Positions 1-6,051 of a DNA stretch of 10,397 nucleotides are shown one piece after another (the stretch's first letter is position 1; every line of letters starts with the position of its first letter). The notes below the pieces were generated by a model. That model saw only the letters and a program-made list of their open reading frames with translations, was not told where the DNA came from and ran no database searches. The DNA is taken from NCBI GenBank assembly GCA_002314565.1, contig DCGL01000151.1, positions 1 through 10,397 on the forward strand. The letters run 5' to 3'. A program made the position numbers and the translations under genes. This stretch comes from Clostridiales bacterium UBA1779. Its GTDB lineage: Bacteria > Bacillota > Clostridia > Oscillospirales > CAG-272.

Positions 1-13
1 CCGGCAAACTCGG

Positions 14-42
14 GTTATATCATATCAAAAATTTGCTGTCAA
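14..42 (-). promoter_or_regulatory. Sigma-A promoter for a gene beyond the left edge
   Basis: On the minus strand, TTGACA (37-42) is followed by a 17-nt spacer and TATAAC (14-19). TGA directly precedes the -10 hexamer, giving an extended -10 element. The DNA upstream of the -35 (about 43-80) is very A/T rich and could act as an UP element. Transcription would start around position 7 and run off the window to the left. The pgm-like transcript ends at the terminator at 210-248, so this promoter begins a new unit whose gene is not in the window. Confidence 0.75.
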
Positions 43-209
43 TCATTTTTCTCAAAAATAATTATATTATTATATAGATTTTTGCATTTTTTACGCACGC
101 CCAATGCATTATGACCGATATTGATGCTTTGTGTCTTGCTTGTGTCTGAATTGTCCGGATTTTTCTGCAATTATTACTGCATTTTGACATTGCCCCTTCG
201 CCCATTGTT

Positions 210-248
210 AAAAATACGGCAGCGGGTAAGTCCCGTTGCCGCATTTTT
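210..248 (-). terminator. Intrinsic terminator after the phosphohexomutase gene
   Basis: On the minus strand the arms are GCGGCAACGGG (232-242) and CCCGCTGCCGT (216-226), around a 5-nt loop. They form an 11-bp stem with one A-C mismatch and one closing G-T pair. The stem is followed by ATTTTTAAC. It lies 26 nt after the stop codon of the phosphohexomutase, and should end the alr-mutase transcript. A T-run also follows on the plus strand, so it could work in both directions. Confidence 0.85.
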
Positions 249-273
249 GTCACGACACCAATGCCGTATCGGA

Positions 274-1965
274 TTATTTTATTATTTCCGCCATTGCCGC
301 CCTGAGTTCATCGTAGACAAGACAGGCTGAAGCATCGTCCTTTGAGTACACGGTAAAGTATGCCTTGAGCTTCGGCTCCGTACCGGAAGGACGCACCATA
401 ACGTCGCTTCCGTCTTCAAGAGAAAAGTCGAGCATATCCGTTGCGGGAAGGCCATTGATTCCGGGCAGGTAATCCGTCACGGACACGACGCGTCTGCCGG
501 CAATGGAAGAGAGACCCCGACGCAGATTTGCCATCAGGTCTTTCATCTTCGAAAAGCCTTCCGTTCCCTTGAAGTAATACGACTGCTGGTCATTGAGACA
601 ATAACCGTATTTTCCGTAAATCTCTTCAAGTCTGTCGGTCAGCAGAATCCCCTGGGTCTTATAGTAAGCAAACATCTCGCAGATCAGGAAGGCCCCGTTG
701 ACTCCGTCCTTATCACGGACATAGGTTCCGGACAGGTATCCGTAGCTTTCTTCGTATCCGAGAAGATAGGAATCCTCTTTTCCCTTCTCTTCGAGCAGCG
801 CAATCTGTTCACCTATGTATTTGAAACCGGTGAGAACGTTGACGCATCTGACGCCGTAATCCGCTGCAAGCTTTTCCGCAAGACTGCTTGTAACTACGGT
901 TTTTATGAACAGTGGATTTTCCGGCATTCTGCCGCTTTCGGTAAGACGGGAACAGATATAATCCAGAAGCAGGATTCCGGTCTGGTTACCGCTGAGAAGG
1001 ACGTATTCACCGGCGGAATTCTTTACGGCAATTCCGACTCTGTCGCAGTCGGGATCCGTCGCCAGCATAAGGTCGGCGCCGAGTCTCTGTGCGTATTCAA
1101 GACCGAGCGCCAGTGCTTCTCTGATTTCGGGATTCGGGTACGGACAGGTGGTAAAGTTTCCGTCAGGCAGACGCTGTTCTTCGACAACGGTGATGTTGGA
1201 AAAACCGCTTTCGCGAAGAACGCGGGTTACGGGTTCAAGTCCGGTCCCGTGAAGAGGAGAATATACAATGCCGATATCGCGGTTTATCTTTTCATCCGCA
1301 CCGAGAACCGACTGTGCTTTCACGTTTGAAACGAAACCGTCCAGTACCTTTTCTTCGATGTATCTGATTTTTCCGGCATCCACGGCCTTGTCAAAATCCA
1401 CGGACTTAACTCCGTCGAAAACGTCGATATTGACGATAAGCCCGAGCACCTCTGCAGCAGCGCCCCCGATGAGCTGACACCCGTCGGAACCGTAAACCTT
1501 ATAGCCGTTGTATTCGCAGGGGTTGTGTGAAGCGGTTACCATTACCCCGGCATCACAGCCGAGTTCTCTGGTTGCAAAAGACAGTGTCGGAACCGGCAGA
1601 AGTCTCGGCCAGATGCATGCCTCAATCCCGTTCGCGGCAAACACTTTTGCCGCGGTTTCGGCAAAGAGACGCGACTTGTTTCTTGAATCGTATCCGATGG
1701 CAATTCTTCCCTTTTTGTTCTTCCTGGAGTTCACGTAATCAGACAGTCCCTGTGATGCACGGGCAACAGTGTATACGTTCATTCTGTCTGTTCCGGCTCC
1801 GATAACACCGCGAAGTCCGCCGGTTCCGAACTCAAGATCACGGCAGAAGGCCGAGTATATTTCTTCCGGATTCAGAGCTCTGAGTTCCGGAATAAGATCT
1901 TTGTCAGCCGTCGCTTTTTCAAGCCAGCGGCTGTATTCTTTCTTTGCTTCTTCTCTTGTTTTCAT
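274..1965 (-). CDS. Phosphohexomutase (phosphoglucomutase/phosphomannomutase, alpha-D-phosphohexomutase superfamily)
   Basis: This 563-residue cytosolic enzyme should interconvert hexose 1- and 6-phosphates (glucose and/or mannose), feeding nucleotide-sugar and envelope polysaccharide synthesis. All four signature regions are visible: the phosphoserine loop TASHNP with Ser146 as the phosphorylated residue; the Mg-binding loop DPDCDR at 304-309 (Cys where Ala is common, metal-ligand Asps intact); the sugar-binding loop GYEESYGY at 403-410; and the phosphate-binding RPSGTEPK starting at Arg525. FGTGGLRG near residue 46 is typical of the long, PgcA/PGM2-like branch, and the length fits that branch. 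The ATG at 1965-1963 overlaps the alanine racemase stop by 4 nt, with GAGG about 10 nt upstream, so the two are translationally coupled. Whether glucose, mannose or a pentose phosphate is the main substrate cannot be told from motifs. Confidence 0.95.
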   Translation of the reverse strand: MKTREEAKKEYSRWLEKATADKDLIPELRALNPEEIYSAFCRDLEFGTGGLRGVIGAGTDRMNVYTVARASQGLSDYVNSRKNKKGRIAIGYDSRNKSRLFAETAAKVFAANGIEACIWPRLLPVPTLSFATRELGCDAGVMVTASHNPCEYNGYKVYGSDGCQLIGGAAAEVLGLIVNIDVFDGVKSVDFDKAVDAGKIRYIEEKVLDGFVSNVKAQSVLGADEKINRDIGIVYSPLHGTGLEPVTRVLRESGFSNITVVEEQRLPDGNFTTCPYPNPEIREALALGLEYAQRLGADLMLATDPDCDRVGIAVKNSAGEYVLLSGNQTGILLLDYICSRLTESGRMPENPLFIKTVVTSSLAEKLAADYGVRCVNVLTGFKYIGEQIALLEEKGKEDSYLLGYEESYGYLSGTYVRDKDGVNGAFLICEMFAYYKTQGILLTDRLEEIYGKYGYCLNDQQSYYFKGTEGFSKMKDLMANLRRGLSSIAGRRVVSVTDYLPGINGLPATDMLDFSLEDGSDVMVRPSGTEPKLKAYFTVYSKDDASACLVYDELRAAMAEIIK

Positions 1966-3065
1966 TGGTTTGTATCCTCGTTCAAATAAATTCTTTCCAC
2001 TCGCTTTGATATTCCGCAGAGCACCTCGTATCCGATCGTTCCTATCTGTTCCGCCATATCGTCAGCCGTATATTCTCCTCCGATAAGGGTCACCGTCATT
2101 CCCGGTTTTACGTTTTCAAGTCCCGTTACGTCAACCGTCATCTGGTCCATGCAAACGCGTCCGACTATCGGCACCCGGTGTCCGTCTACGAGCACAGATC
2201 CTTTATTCGAGAGCAGTCTCGGATAGCCGTCGGCATATCCCGTGGGCAGTGTTGCAACGGTTCTTTCGCCGTCAGACGTCCAGCTTCTTCCGTACCCGAC
2301 AGTCTCACCGGCATGGACTTTTTTGACCATGGCAACGACGGTTTTCCACTCGAGAGCCGGCTTGATTCCGGCAGGCAAAACGTTTGCATAATCGGGTTTG
2401 AGCCCGTACAGAATTATTCCGAGACGGGCAAAGGCTGAGCGCTTGTTTTCGTTATGCCAAAGACCGCCTGCGGAATTCAGGCAGTGAATGTACGGCAGAT
2501 TCAGATCGCGTATTCTGTCTGATACTTCAAAGAATTTCCGAATCTGTCCGTCTGTAAACTCATTCTCGGCGGGGGTATCGGCGACACACAGATGAGTGAA
2601 AATCCCGGTCAGGTTAAAGCGCTTTGCATACTGTCTTATCAGCTCTTCGCAAGATGACGGGTCATCGGCATCCAGTCCGATTCTGTTCATTCCCGTATCA
2701 ATTGCGAACTGTGCCGTGATGCCTCTGTCCGCCATTTCTTCCGCATAAGCTTTGTCAAGCAGTGCCTGTGTGATACCGTATTTTACCAGGGTATCCGCGC
2801 ACTCCGGCGGGGTATATCCCAGTATCAGAATCTGACCTTCGATGCCTGCTTTCCTGAGTGTTGCTGCCTCGTGAACGTTGGAAACCGCAAAATCACGGCA
2901 GCCGCATTTCTGCAGAACAGCGGCGACGGCGGTATCCCCGTGCCCGTAGGCATCAGCCTTGACCACTGCCATTATTTTCTGACCGTCAGGCAGCAAATCC
3001 CTGTAAATGCAGTAATTATCCCTGATTGTTTTTTGATTGATTTCAACCCATGAACGTCTTATCAT
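1962..3065 (-). CDS. alr: Alanine racemase
   Basis: This 367-residue PLP enzyme converts L-alanine to D-alanine in the cytosol for peptidoglycan stem peptides and, where present, D-alanylation. The N-terminal TIM-barrel carries the PLP lysine in VVKADAYGHG (Lys36). The other catalytic base is Tyr258 in VGYGRSW. CMDQMTVDV (295-303) and TGYADGYPR (265-273) are conserved active-site segments near the dimer interface. IDTGMNRIG (122-130) is the usual conserved Met/Arg segment. Length is normal. The ATG at 3065 is preceded by an A/G-rich leader containing AAGAGA, a weak ribosome-binding site. It is the first gene of a two-gene unit with the phosphohexomutase, joined by an ATGA overlap. I see no convincing sigma-A promoter in the 200 nt upstream, although the terminator at 3275-3304 implies one should exist. 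Confidence 0.96.
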   Translation of the reverse strand: MIRRSWVEINQKTIRDNYCIYRDLLPDGQKIMAVVKADAYGHGDTAVAAVLQKCGCRDFAVSNVHEAATLRKAGIEGQILILGYTPPECADTLVKYGITQALLDKAYAEEMADRGITAQFAIDTGMNRIGLDADDPSSCEELIRQYAKRFNLTGIFTHLCVADTPAENEFTDGQIRKFFEVSDRIRDLNLPYIHCLNSAGGLWHNENKRSAFARLGIILYGLKPDYANVLPAGIKPALEWKTVVAMVKKVHAGETVGYGRSWTSDGERTVATLPTGYADGYPRLLSNKGSVLVDGHRVPIVGRVCMDQMTVDVTGLENVKPGMTVTLIGGEYTADDMAEQIGTIGYEVLCGISKRVERIYLNEDTNQ

Positions 3066-3274
3066 TGTTTTTCTCTTTTCCGTTCCGCACTGTCACCCTG
3101 GCTGAGATTTATGTCTGTTTCCGGTACACACGCGGCGTCCATTCACATTTTGTCAGATTTTCAGTCATTTTGCAGTAATATTTTAAATAACGCACGCTGT
3201 TTTTCATTGTTTGCGCATTTTTGCATTAATTGTTGCACGGCATTGCTGATTTGCATTTTCTGTATTAAAACATG
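3066..3274 (-). other. A/T-rich leader region upstream of alr
   Basis: This non-coding stretch lies between the phosphatase terminator and the alr start. It is A/T rich in its upstream half, with several variants of TGCAAA/AATGCA on the minus strand. No pair of hexamers matches sigma-A consensus at proper spacing. TTTAAAATATTAC (around 3177-3190) is the most -10-like patch but lacks a recognisable -35. By position it must hold the alr promoter, unless the upstream terminator is leaky. Confidence 0.35.
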
Positions 3275-3304
3275 AAAACCCGAACCTTTCTGATTCGGGT
3301 TTTT
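3275..3304 (-). terminator. Intrinsic terminator after the histidine phosphatase gene
   Basis: A perfect 10-bp inverted repeat, AAAACCCGAA (3275-3284) and TTCGGGTTTT (3294-3303), encloses a 9-nt loop. On the minus strand it starts 25 nt after the phosphatase stop codon. The T-run forms the end of the 3' arm and is followed by CATGTTTTAA. On the plus strand the stem ends in five T residues, so it may also work in that direction, though no plus-strand gene is evident. Confidence 0.85.
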
Positions 3305-3328
3305 ACAATGTCAGCACAAACAGTCACA

Positions 3329-3967
3329 TCAGGTCTTGTTTTCATCATAGAACAGAACGTCGCTGTCAAGAAGAACGATATTTCCGTCTTTGACTTCGAC
3401 AATATTTACGGAACAGTTTCGCGGAAGCTTCCCGTCATTCCACAGACTGCTTCTGTCTTCTTTAAGAAAATTGAGCATACACATCATGGCACACCCGTGC
3501 ATTGTGACAAGCACGTTTTCATAGTCCTGCCGGGAAAGCCAGTGCAGAAACGACTCCGTTCTTTTCATTGCATCCGTAAACAGTTCACCATTGGGAAAGC
3601 TTGCGAATCTGAACGGATCCGAGAAATACACCGAGTACCATTCGGGATCGATTATCGTTTCATTACCGTATCCCGGTTCGGGCTGAGCATCCCAGTCACC
3701 GGCATAAACCTCCATAAGCCTTTCGTCAAAATAGGCAGGGGTATTCTCGTTTCCGCTGTTTACGAGGACCTCGAAGCAGGTCTGCTTCGCGCGTACAAGA
3801 GGGCTTGTGAAAGCGGCGTCAAAATGAATTCCTGCCTTCTTCATTCCCCTTCCGGTTTCGGCCGCAAGTGCCGTTCCTGCTTCAGTCAGAGGGGAATCAA
3901 GCCACCCGCAGATGATGTGATTGTGGTTTGCCTCGGTTTCACCGTGGCGCATTACGTAGATTTTCAT
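3329..3967 (-). CDS. Histidine phosphatase family protein (phosphoglycerate mutase-like)
   Basis: This 212-residue cytosolic phosphatase belongs to the branch-1 histidine phosphatase superfamily (GpmB/CobC/PhoE-like). The N-terminal VMRHGETEAN holds the phospho-acceptor His8, preceded by Arg7. Arg59 in TSPLVRAKQT binds phosphate. Glu86 in RLMEVYAGDW is the probable acid, and His147 in VTMHGCAM is the second catalytic histidine. The sequence resembles general phosphatases more than true cofactor-dependent phosphoglycerate mutase, so the substrate is unknown. I chose the ATG at 3967 because the family starts a few residues before RHGE. An upstream in-frame ATG at 4006 would add 13 atypical residues and lies inside the predicted -10 box. 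The gene has its own candidate promoter and a terminator, so it appears to be transcribed alone. Confidence 0.9.
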   Translation of the reverse strand: MKIYVMRHGETEANHNHIICGWLDSPLTEAGTALAAETGRGMKKAGIHFDAAFTSPLVRAKQTCFEVLVNSGNENTPAYFDERLMEVYAGDWDAQPEPGYGNETIIDPEWYSVYFSDPFRFASFPNGELFTDAMKRTESFLHWLSRQDYENVLVTMHGCAMMCMLNFLKEDRSSLWNDGKLPRNCSVNIVEVKDGNIVLLDSDVLFYDENKT

Positions 3968-3988
3968 TTTGCAAAATCTTTCTGTTTG

Positions 3989-4002
3989 CGTCCCTTGGGA
4001 CG
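3989..4002. repeat. 14-nt perfect palindrome in the phosphatase 5' leader
   Basis: CGTCCCTTGGGACG is a perfect inverted repeat. It starts two bases downstream of the predicted -10 box (4004-4009), so it spans the expected transcription start of the phosphatase gene. It could be a repressor operator or a short hairpin at the mRNA 5' end. It could also be coincidental, as no second copy was noticed. Confidence 0.4.
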
Positions 4003-4003
4003 T

Positions 4004-4032
4004 CATATAATCAATGTTTTTTCTCTTGTAAA
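4004..4032 (-). promoter_or_regulatory. Candidate sigma-A promoter of the histidine phosphatase gene
   Basis: On the minus strand, TTTACA (4027-4032) is separated by exactly 17 nt from TATATG (4004-4009). The -35 matches consensus at five of six positions and the -10 at four of six. The predicted transcript starts near 3997, about 30 nt before the preferred ATG at 3967, leaving room for an A/G-rich ribosome-binding segment (AGAAAG at 3978-3983). Confidence 0.55.
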
Positions 4033-4046
4033 TAGTACTTTTCCGA

Positions 4047-4079
4047 TGCTTCGGATTCTGCTCATTATCAGCCGAAGCA
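4047..4079 (-). terminator. Hairpin after the MBOAT gene, possible non-canonical terminator
   Basis: TGCTTCGG (4047-4054) pairs perfectly with CCGAAGCA (4072-4079), and an inner CTG/CAG pairing extends the stem past a 3-nt bulge. It lies about 30 nt downstream of the MBOAT stop codon and upstream of the phosphatase promoter, where a terminator would be expected. No T-tract follows on the minus strand (the next bases are TCGGAAAAG), so it would be a poor intrinsic terminator. It may be a factor-dependent end or an mRNA 3'-stabilising hairpin. Confidence 0.4.
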
Positions 4080-4108
4080 ATCCCGTCCGGAACCCCGGCT
4101 GCACGTTT

Positions 4109-5779
4109 TCAGAACTGGAAATATATGAAGGAGCTGGCTCCGTCGCCGGCAAGAAGAATGACCCAGGCAAGCGCAATTGCCCAGATAATATAGCCGCATC
4201 TCACATCGAGCAGCGAGTGGCTTTCCGCGGGTTCGAGTTTGGTTTTATCAAGCCTTGAGAGGATGAATAGGCTGAGAACCGTCGTGATTATTCCCACGAG
4301 AGTCAGTCCCATTCCGTCGAGTGAGCCGGTGAAAAATTCCGCGTTGAACTGCCAGTCCGTGAAGAGCTTTGCTATCAGGACCTTGGCATCTGCGAAGTTA
4401 TCCGCTCTGAAAAGTATCCATGCAAAGGCTGCGAAAAGGAAGGTGTTGAAGGTTCTGAGTGATGAAACGAAGAGACCGTCGGGATTGATTTTCAGCTTCT
4501 GCCAGAGCTTGTTTCTCGGTTTGAAGGTGAACTTTCCGATAATCTGATACAGACCATGAAGGGCTCCCCAGATGACGAAGGTCCATTCGGCACCGTGCCA
4601 CAGTCCGCTGACGAGGAAGACTATGAGTATGTTCAGACAGTTGCGGAATTTTGAAACGCGGTTTCCTCCGAGCGGGATGTAAATGTAATCCTTGAACCAG
4701 GAAGACAGAGAGATGTGCCATCTCGCCCAGAATTCCTTGATGGATTTTGCAATGTACGGACGGTCGAAATTCTGCATAAGCCTGATGCCCATAACCTCGG
4801 CGCAGCCGATTGCGATATCGGTGTAGCCTGAGAAATCGCAGTAAATCTGGAACGAAAACAGTACCGTTGCGAGCAGAACCGTAAAGCCGTTCGCCGAGTC
4901 AACCTTGCCGTAAACCGACACGACGTAGGTGGCAAGCAGGTCCGCGACAACAACCTTTTTGAAGAAGCCGATGAGCATTTTGCGAAGACCGGCGTACACG
5001 TTTTTCCATTCGAGGCAGTGCTGAGCTCTGAGCTGAGGCAGCAGGTTTTCGGGTCTTTCGATAGGACCTGCAACCAACTGCGGGAAGAAGGAAACGTACA
5101 GTGCGTAGTAACCGAAATGAGTTTCAATCTGTGTCGTTCCGCGGTATACGTCGATTACGTAAGAAAGAGTCTGGAATGTGTAGAATGAGATACCTACGGG
5201 AAGGATGAGATTCAGAACAAACTTATCTGCCTTTCCCCCACAGGCATTGATGACGTCAGTGACGCTGTTTGACAGGAAGTTGAAATACTTGTATACGGCA
5301 AGAATTCCGAGACAGACGACGAGCGTCACAACGAGGCAGGGCTTTTCCGTATTTTTCTTTCCTATTACTATACCGTAAAAAACAGAAACGAGAGCGGTTG
5401 CAAGTGTCAATGCAATCAGTTGTCCGTTGAGTTCAAAACCGAATACCGGAGCAAGGACGCTATATCCTGCAATAAAAGACGCACAGATAAGAGGAATAAA
5501 AACGAGACAGGGAATTTTTAGCTTTAGCGGTGCACGTCCTGCAATTATTATGCTGCTCATATATGAGACAGCCGTTGTAAACATAATAAGATAAACGAGC
5601 TTCCAGTTCCAGCTGAGATAGAAATAATATGAAGCTGCAAGAAGCATTACCCAGCGGAAGGTCTTAGTTGCCGGCTTTACGTCCGTGCCGGTTCCCCTGT
5701 CCCAGATTTTCGGAACCAGAAAATACAGTAACAGAACGGCGGGAAAATATATCATGAATTCTGCTGAATTGAATACCAT
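4109..5779 (-). CDS. MBOAT family O-acyltransferase, AlgI/PatA/DltB-like
   Basis: This polytopic membrane protein of 556 residues should pass an acyl group (acetyl in most AlgI-like systems) from a cytosolic donor across the membrane for transfer to an envelope polymer. Diagnostic segments in order are LPVGISFYTFQTLSYVID (193-210), FFPQLVAGPIERP (231-243), QIYCDFSGYTDIAIG (311-325), FWARWHISLS (350-359) and SGLWHGAEWT (391-400), with His395 as the conserved MBOAT histidine; ALHGLY follows (His408). The protein ends in FIYFQF, with Tyr553 three residues before the last. Hydrophobic segments run throughout, starting at residues 8-24. The ATG at 5779 is chosen because AGGAGG (5788-5793) lies 8 nt upstream and MVFNSAEFMIYF is the usual family start. 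An in-frame ATG at 5887 would overlap the upstream gene. It is the last gene of its cluster. The transferred acyl group and acceptor are not determinable here. Confidence 0.93.
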   Translation of the reverse strand: MVFNSAEFMIYFPAVLLLYFLVPKIWDRGTGTDVKPATKTFRWVMLLAASYYFYLSWNWKLVYLIMFTTAVSYMSSIIIAGRAPLKLKIPCLVFIPLICASFIAGYSVLAPVFGFELNGQLIALTLATALVSVFYGIVIGKKNTEKPCLVVTLVVCLGILAVYKYFNFLSNSVTDVINACGGKADKFVLNLILPVGISFYTFQTLSYVIDVYRGTTQIETHFGYYALYVSFFPQLVAGPIERPENLLPQLRAQHCLEWKNVYAGLRKMLIGFFKKVVVADLLATYVVSVYGKVDSANGFTVLLATVLFSFQIYCDFSGYTDIAIGCAEVMGIRLMQNFDRPYIAKSIKEFWARWHISLSSWFKDYIYIPLGGNRVSKFRNCLNILIVFLVSGLWHGAEWTFVIWGALHGLYQIIGKFTFKPRNKLWQKLKINPDGLFVSSLRTFNTFLFAAFAWILFRADNFADAKVLIAKLFTDWQFNAEFFTGSLDGMGLTLVGIITTVLSLFILSRLDKTKLEPAESHSLLDVRCGYIIWAIALAWVILLAGDGASSFIYFQF

Positions 5780-5787
5780 CAGTACAT

Positions 5788-5793
5788 CCTCCT
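5788..5793 (-). promoter_or_regulatory. Ribosome-binding site of the MBOAT gene, overlapping the upstream stop codon
   Basis: AGGAGG shares its first A with the TGA stop codon (5793-5795) of the small membrane protein gene and sits 8 nt before the MBOAT ATG. It is the strongest Shine-Dalgarno sequence in the window and decides the start at 5779 over the in-frame ATG at 5887. The arrangement suggests ribosomes finishing the small gene can re-initiate on the MBOAT gene. Confidence 0.85.
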
Positions 5794-6029
5794 CAGACAA
5801 CCATTCCGATAAGCACTGCCGCAAGAAGTAGCATAAGTGCAGTTTCAATACCGGTATTGAATACGAAACAGAGAACGAACAACGCAATATGAATCAGCAC
5901 GTTTGCGAGATTCAGCAAAACTTTTCCCTTTTTGAGTTTTCTTTCAAGAAAGTACAAAAGGGCAATTGCCGCCAGCAGCGGCAGAAATATATACCAGTGT
6001 TCAAGCACCGGAGCGAGACTGTCGAGCAT
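5793..6029 (-). CDS. Small hydrophobic membrane protein in the MBOAT/SGNH cluster
   Basis: This 78-residue protein is almost entirely hydrophobic. Likely membrane segments are at about 12-29, 38-57 and 60-78, with a basic ERKLKKGK loop (29-36) between the first two. I recognise no family. It lies 22 nt after the SGNH-like lipoprotein gene and 13 nt before the MBOAT gene, with GGGGG six nt upstream of its ATG, so it is very likely real and co-translated. By position it recalls DltX, the small membrane partner in dlt operons, but it is longer and lacks an aromatic/Tyr C-terminal motif (it ends GMVV); here that motif is on the MBOAT protein itself. An accessory or assembly subunit of the acyltransferase is a guess from context only. 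Confidence 0.75.
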   Translation of the reverse strand: MLDSLAPVLEHWYIFLPLLAAIALLYFLERKLKKGKVLLNLANVLIHIALFVLCFVFNTGIETALMLLLAAVLIGMVV

Positions 6030-6051
6030 TGCTTACCCCCGTTGAATCGAC

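Noticed and set aside
172..181. 10-nt sequence matching, inverted, a segment at 3171-3180 in the alr leader
   Set aside because: Matches of this length between two A/T-rich intergenic regions are expected by chance in 10 kb; nothing else around them is shared.
61..253. Possible small protein on the minus strand at 62-253
   Set aside because: It spans the mutase terminator, has no ribosome-binding site, and its translation resembles nothing; the region is better explained as terminator plus promoter-upstream A/T-rich DNA.
304..309. DPDCDR instead of DPDADR in the phosphohexomutase metal loop
   Set aside because: The three metal-binding aspartates are intact and Cys at this position is a tolerated variant in long-type phosphohexomutases, so loss of function is not implied.
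3968..4006. Longer start for the histidine phosphatase at 4006
   Set aside because: The codon lies within the predicted -10 box and the extra 13 residues do not match the family, which starts just before the RHGE motif.
3272..4258. Long open frame on the plus strand (about 328 codons) opposite the phosphatase gene
   Set aside because: It begins inside the terminator hairpin, crosses the intergenic region and runs into the MBOAT gene antisense. Its translation has no recognisable domain, whereas the minus strand encodes a clear histidine phosphatase.
4633..5127. A 164-codon minus-strand frame inside the MBOAT gene
   Set aside because: It is a Ser/Arg/Cys-rich shadow of the MBOAT reading frame with no start signal or recognisable domain.
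5780..5887. Longer start for the MBOAT protein at 5887
   Set aside because: It would overlap the small membrane protein gene and add 36 polar/atypical residues, while the ATG at 5779 has an excellent AGGAGG site and a typical family N-terminus.
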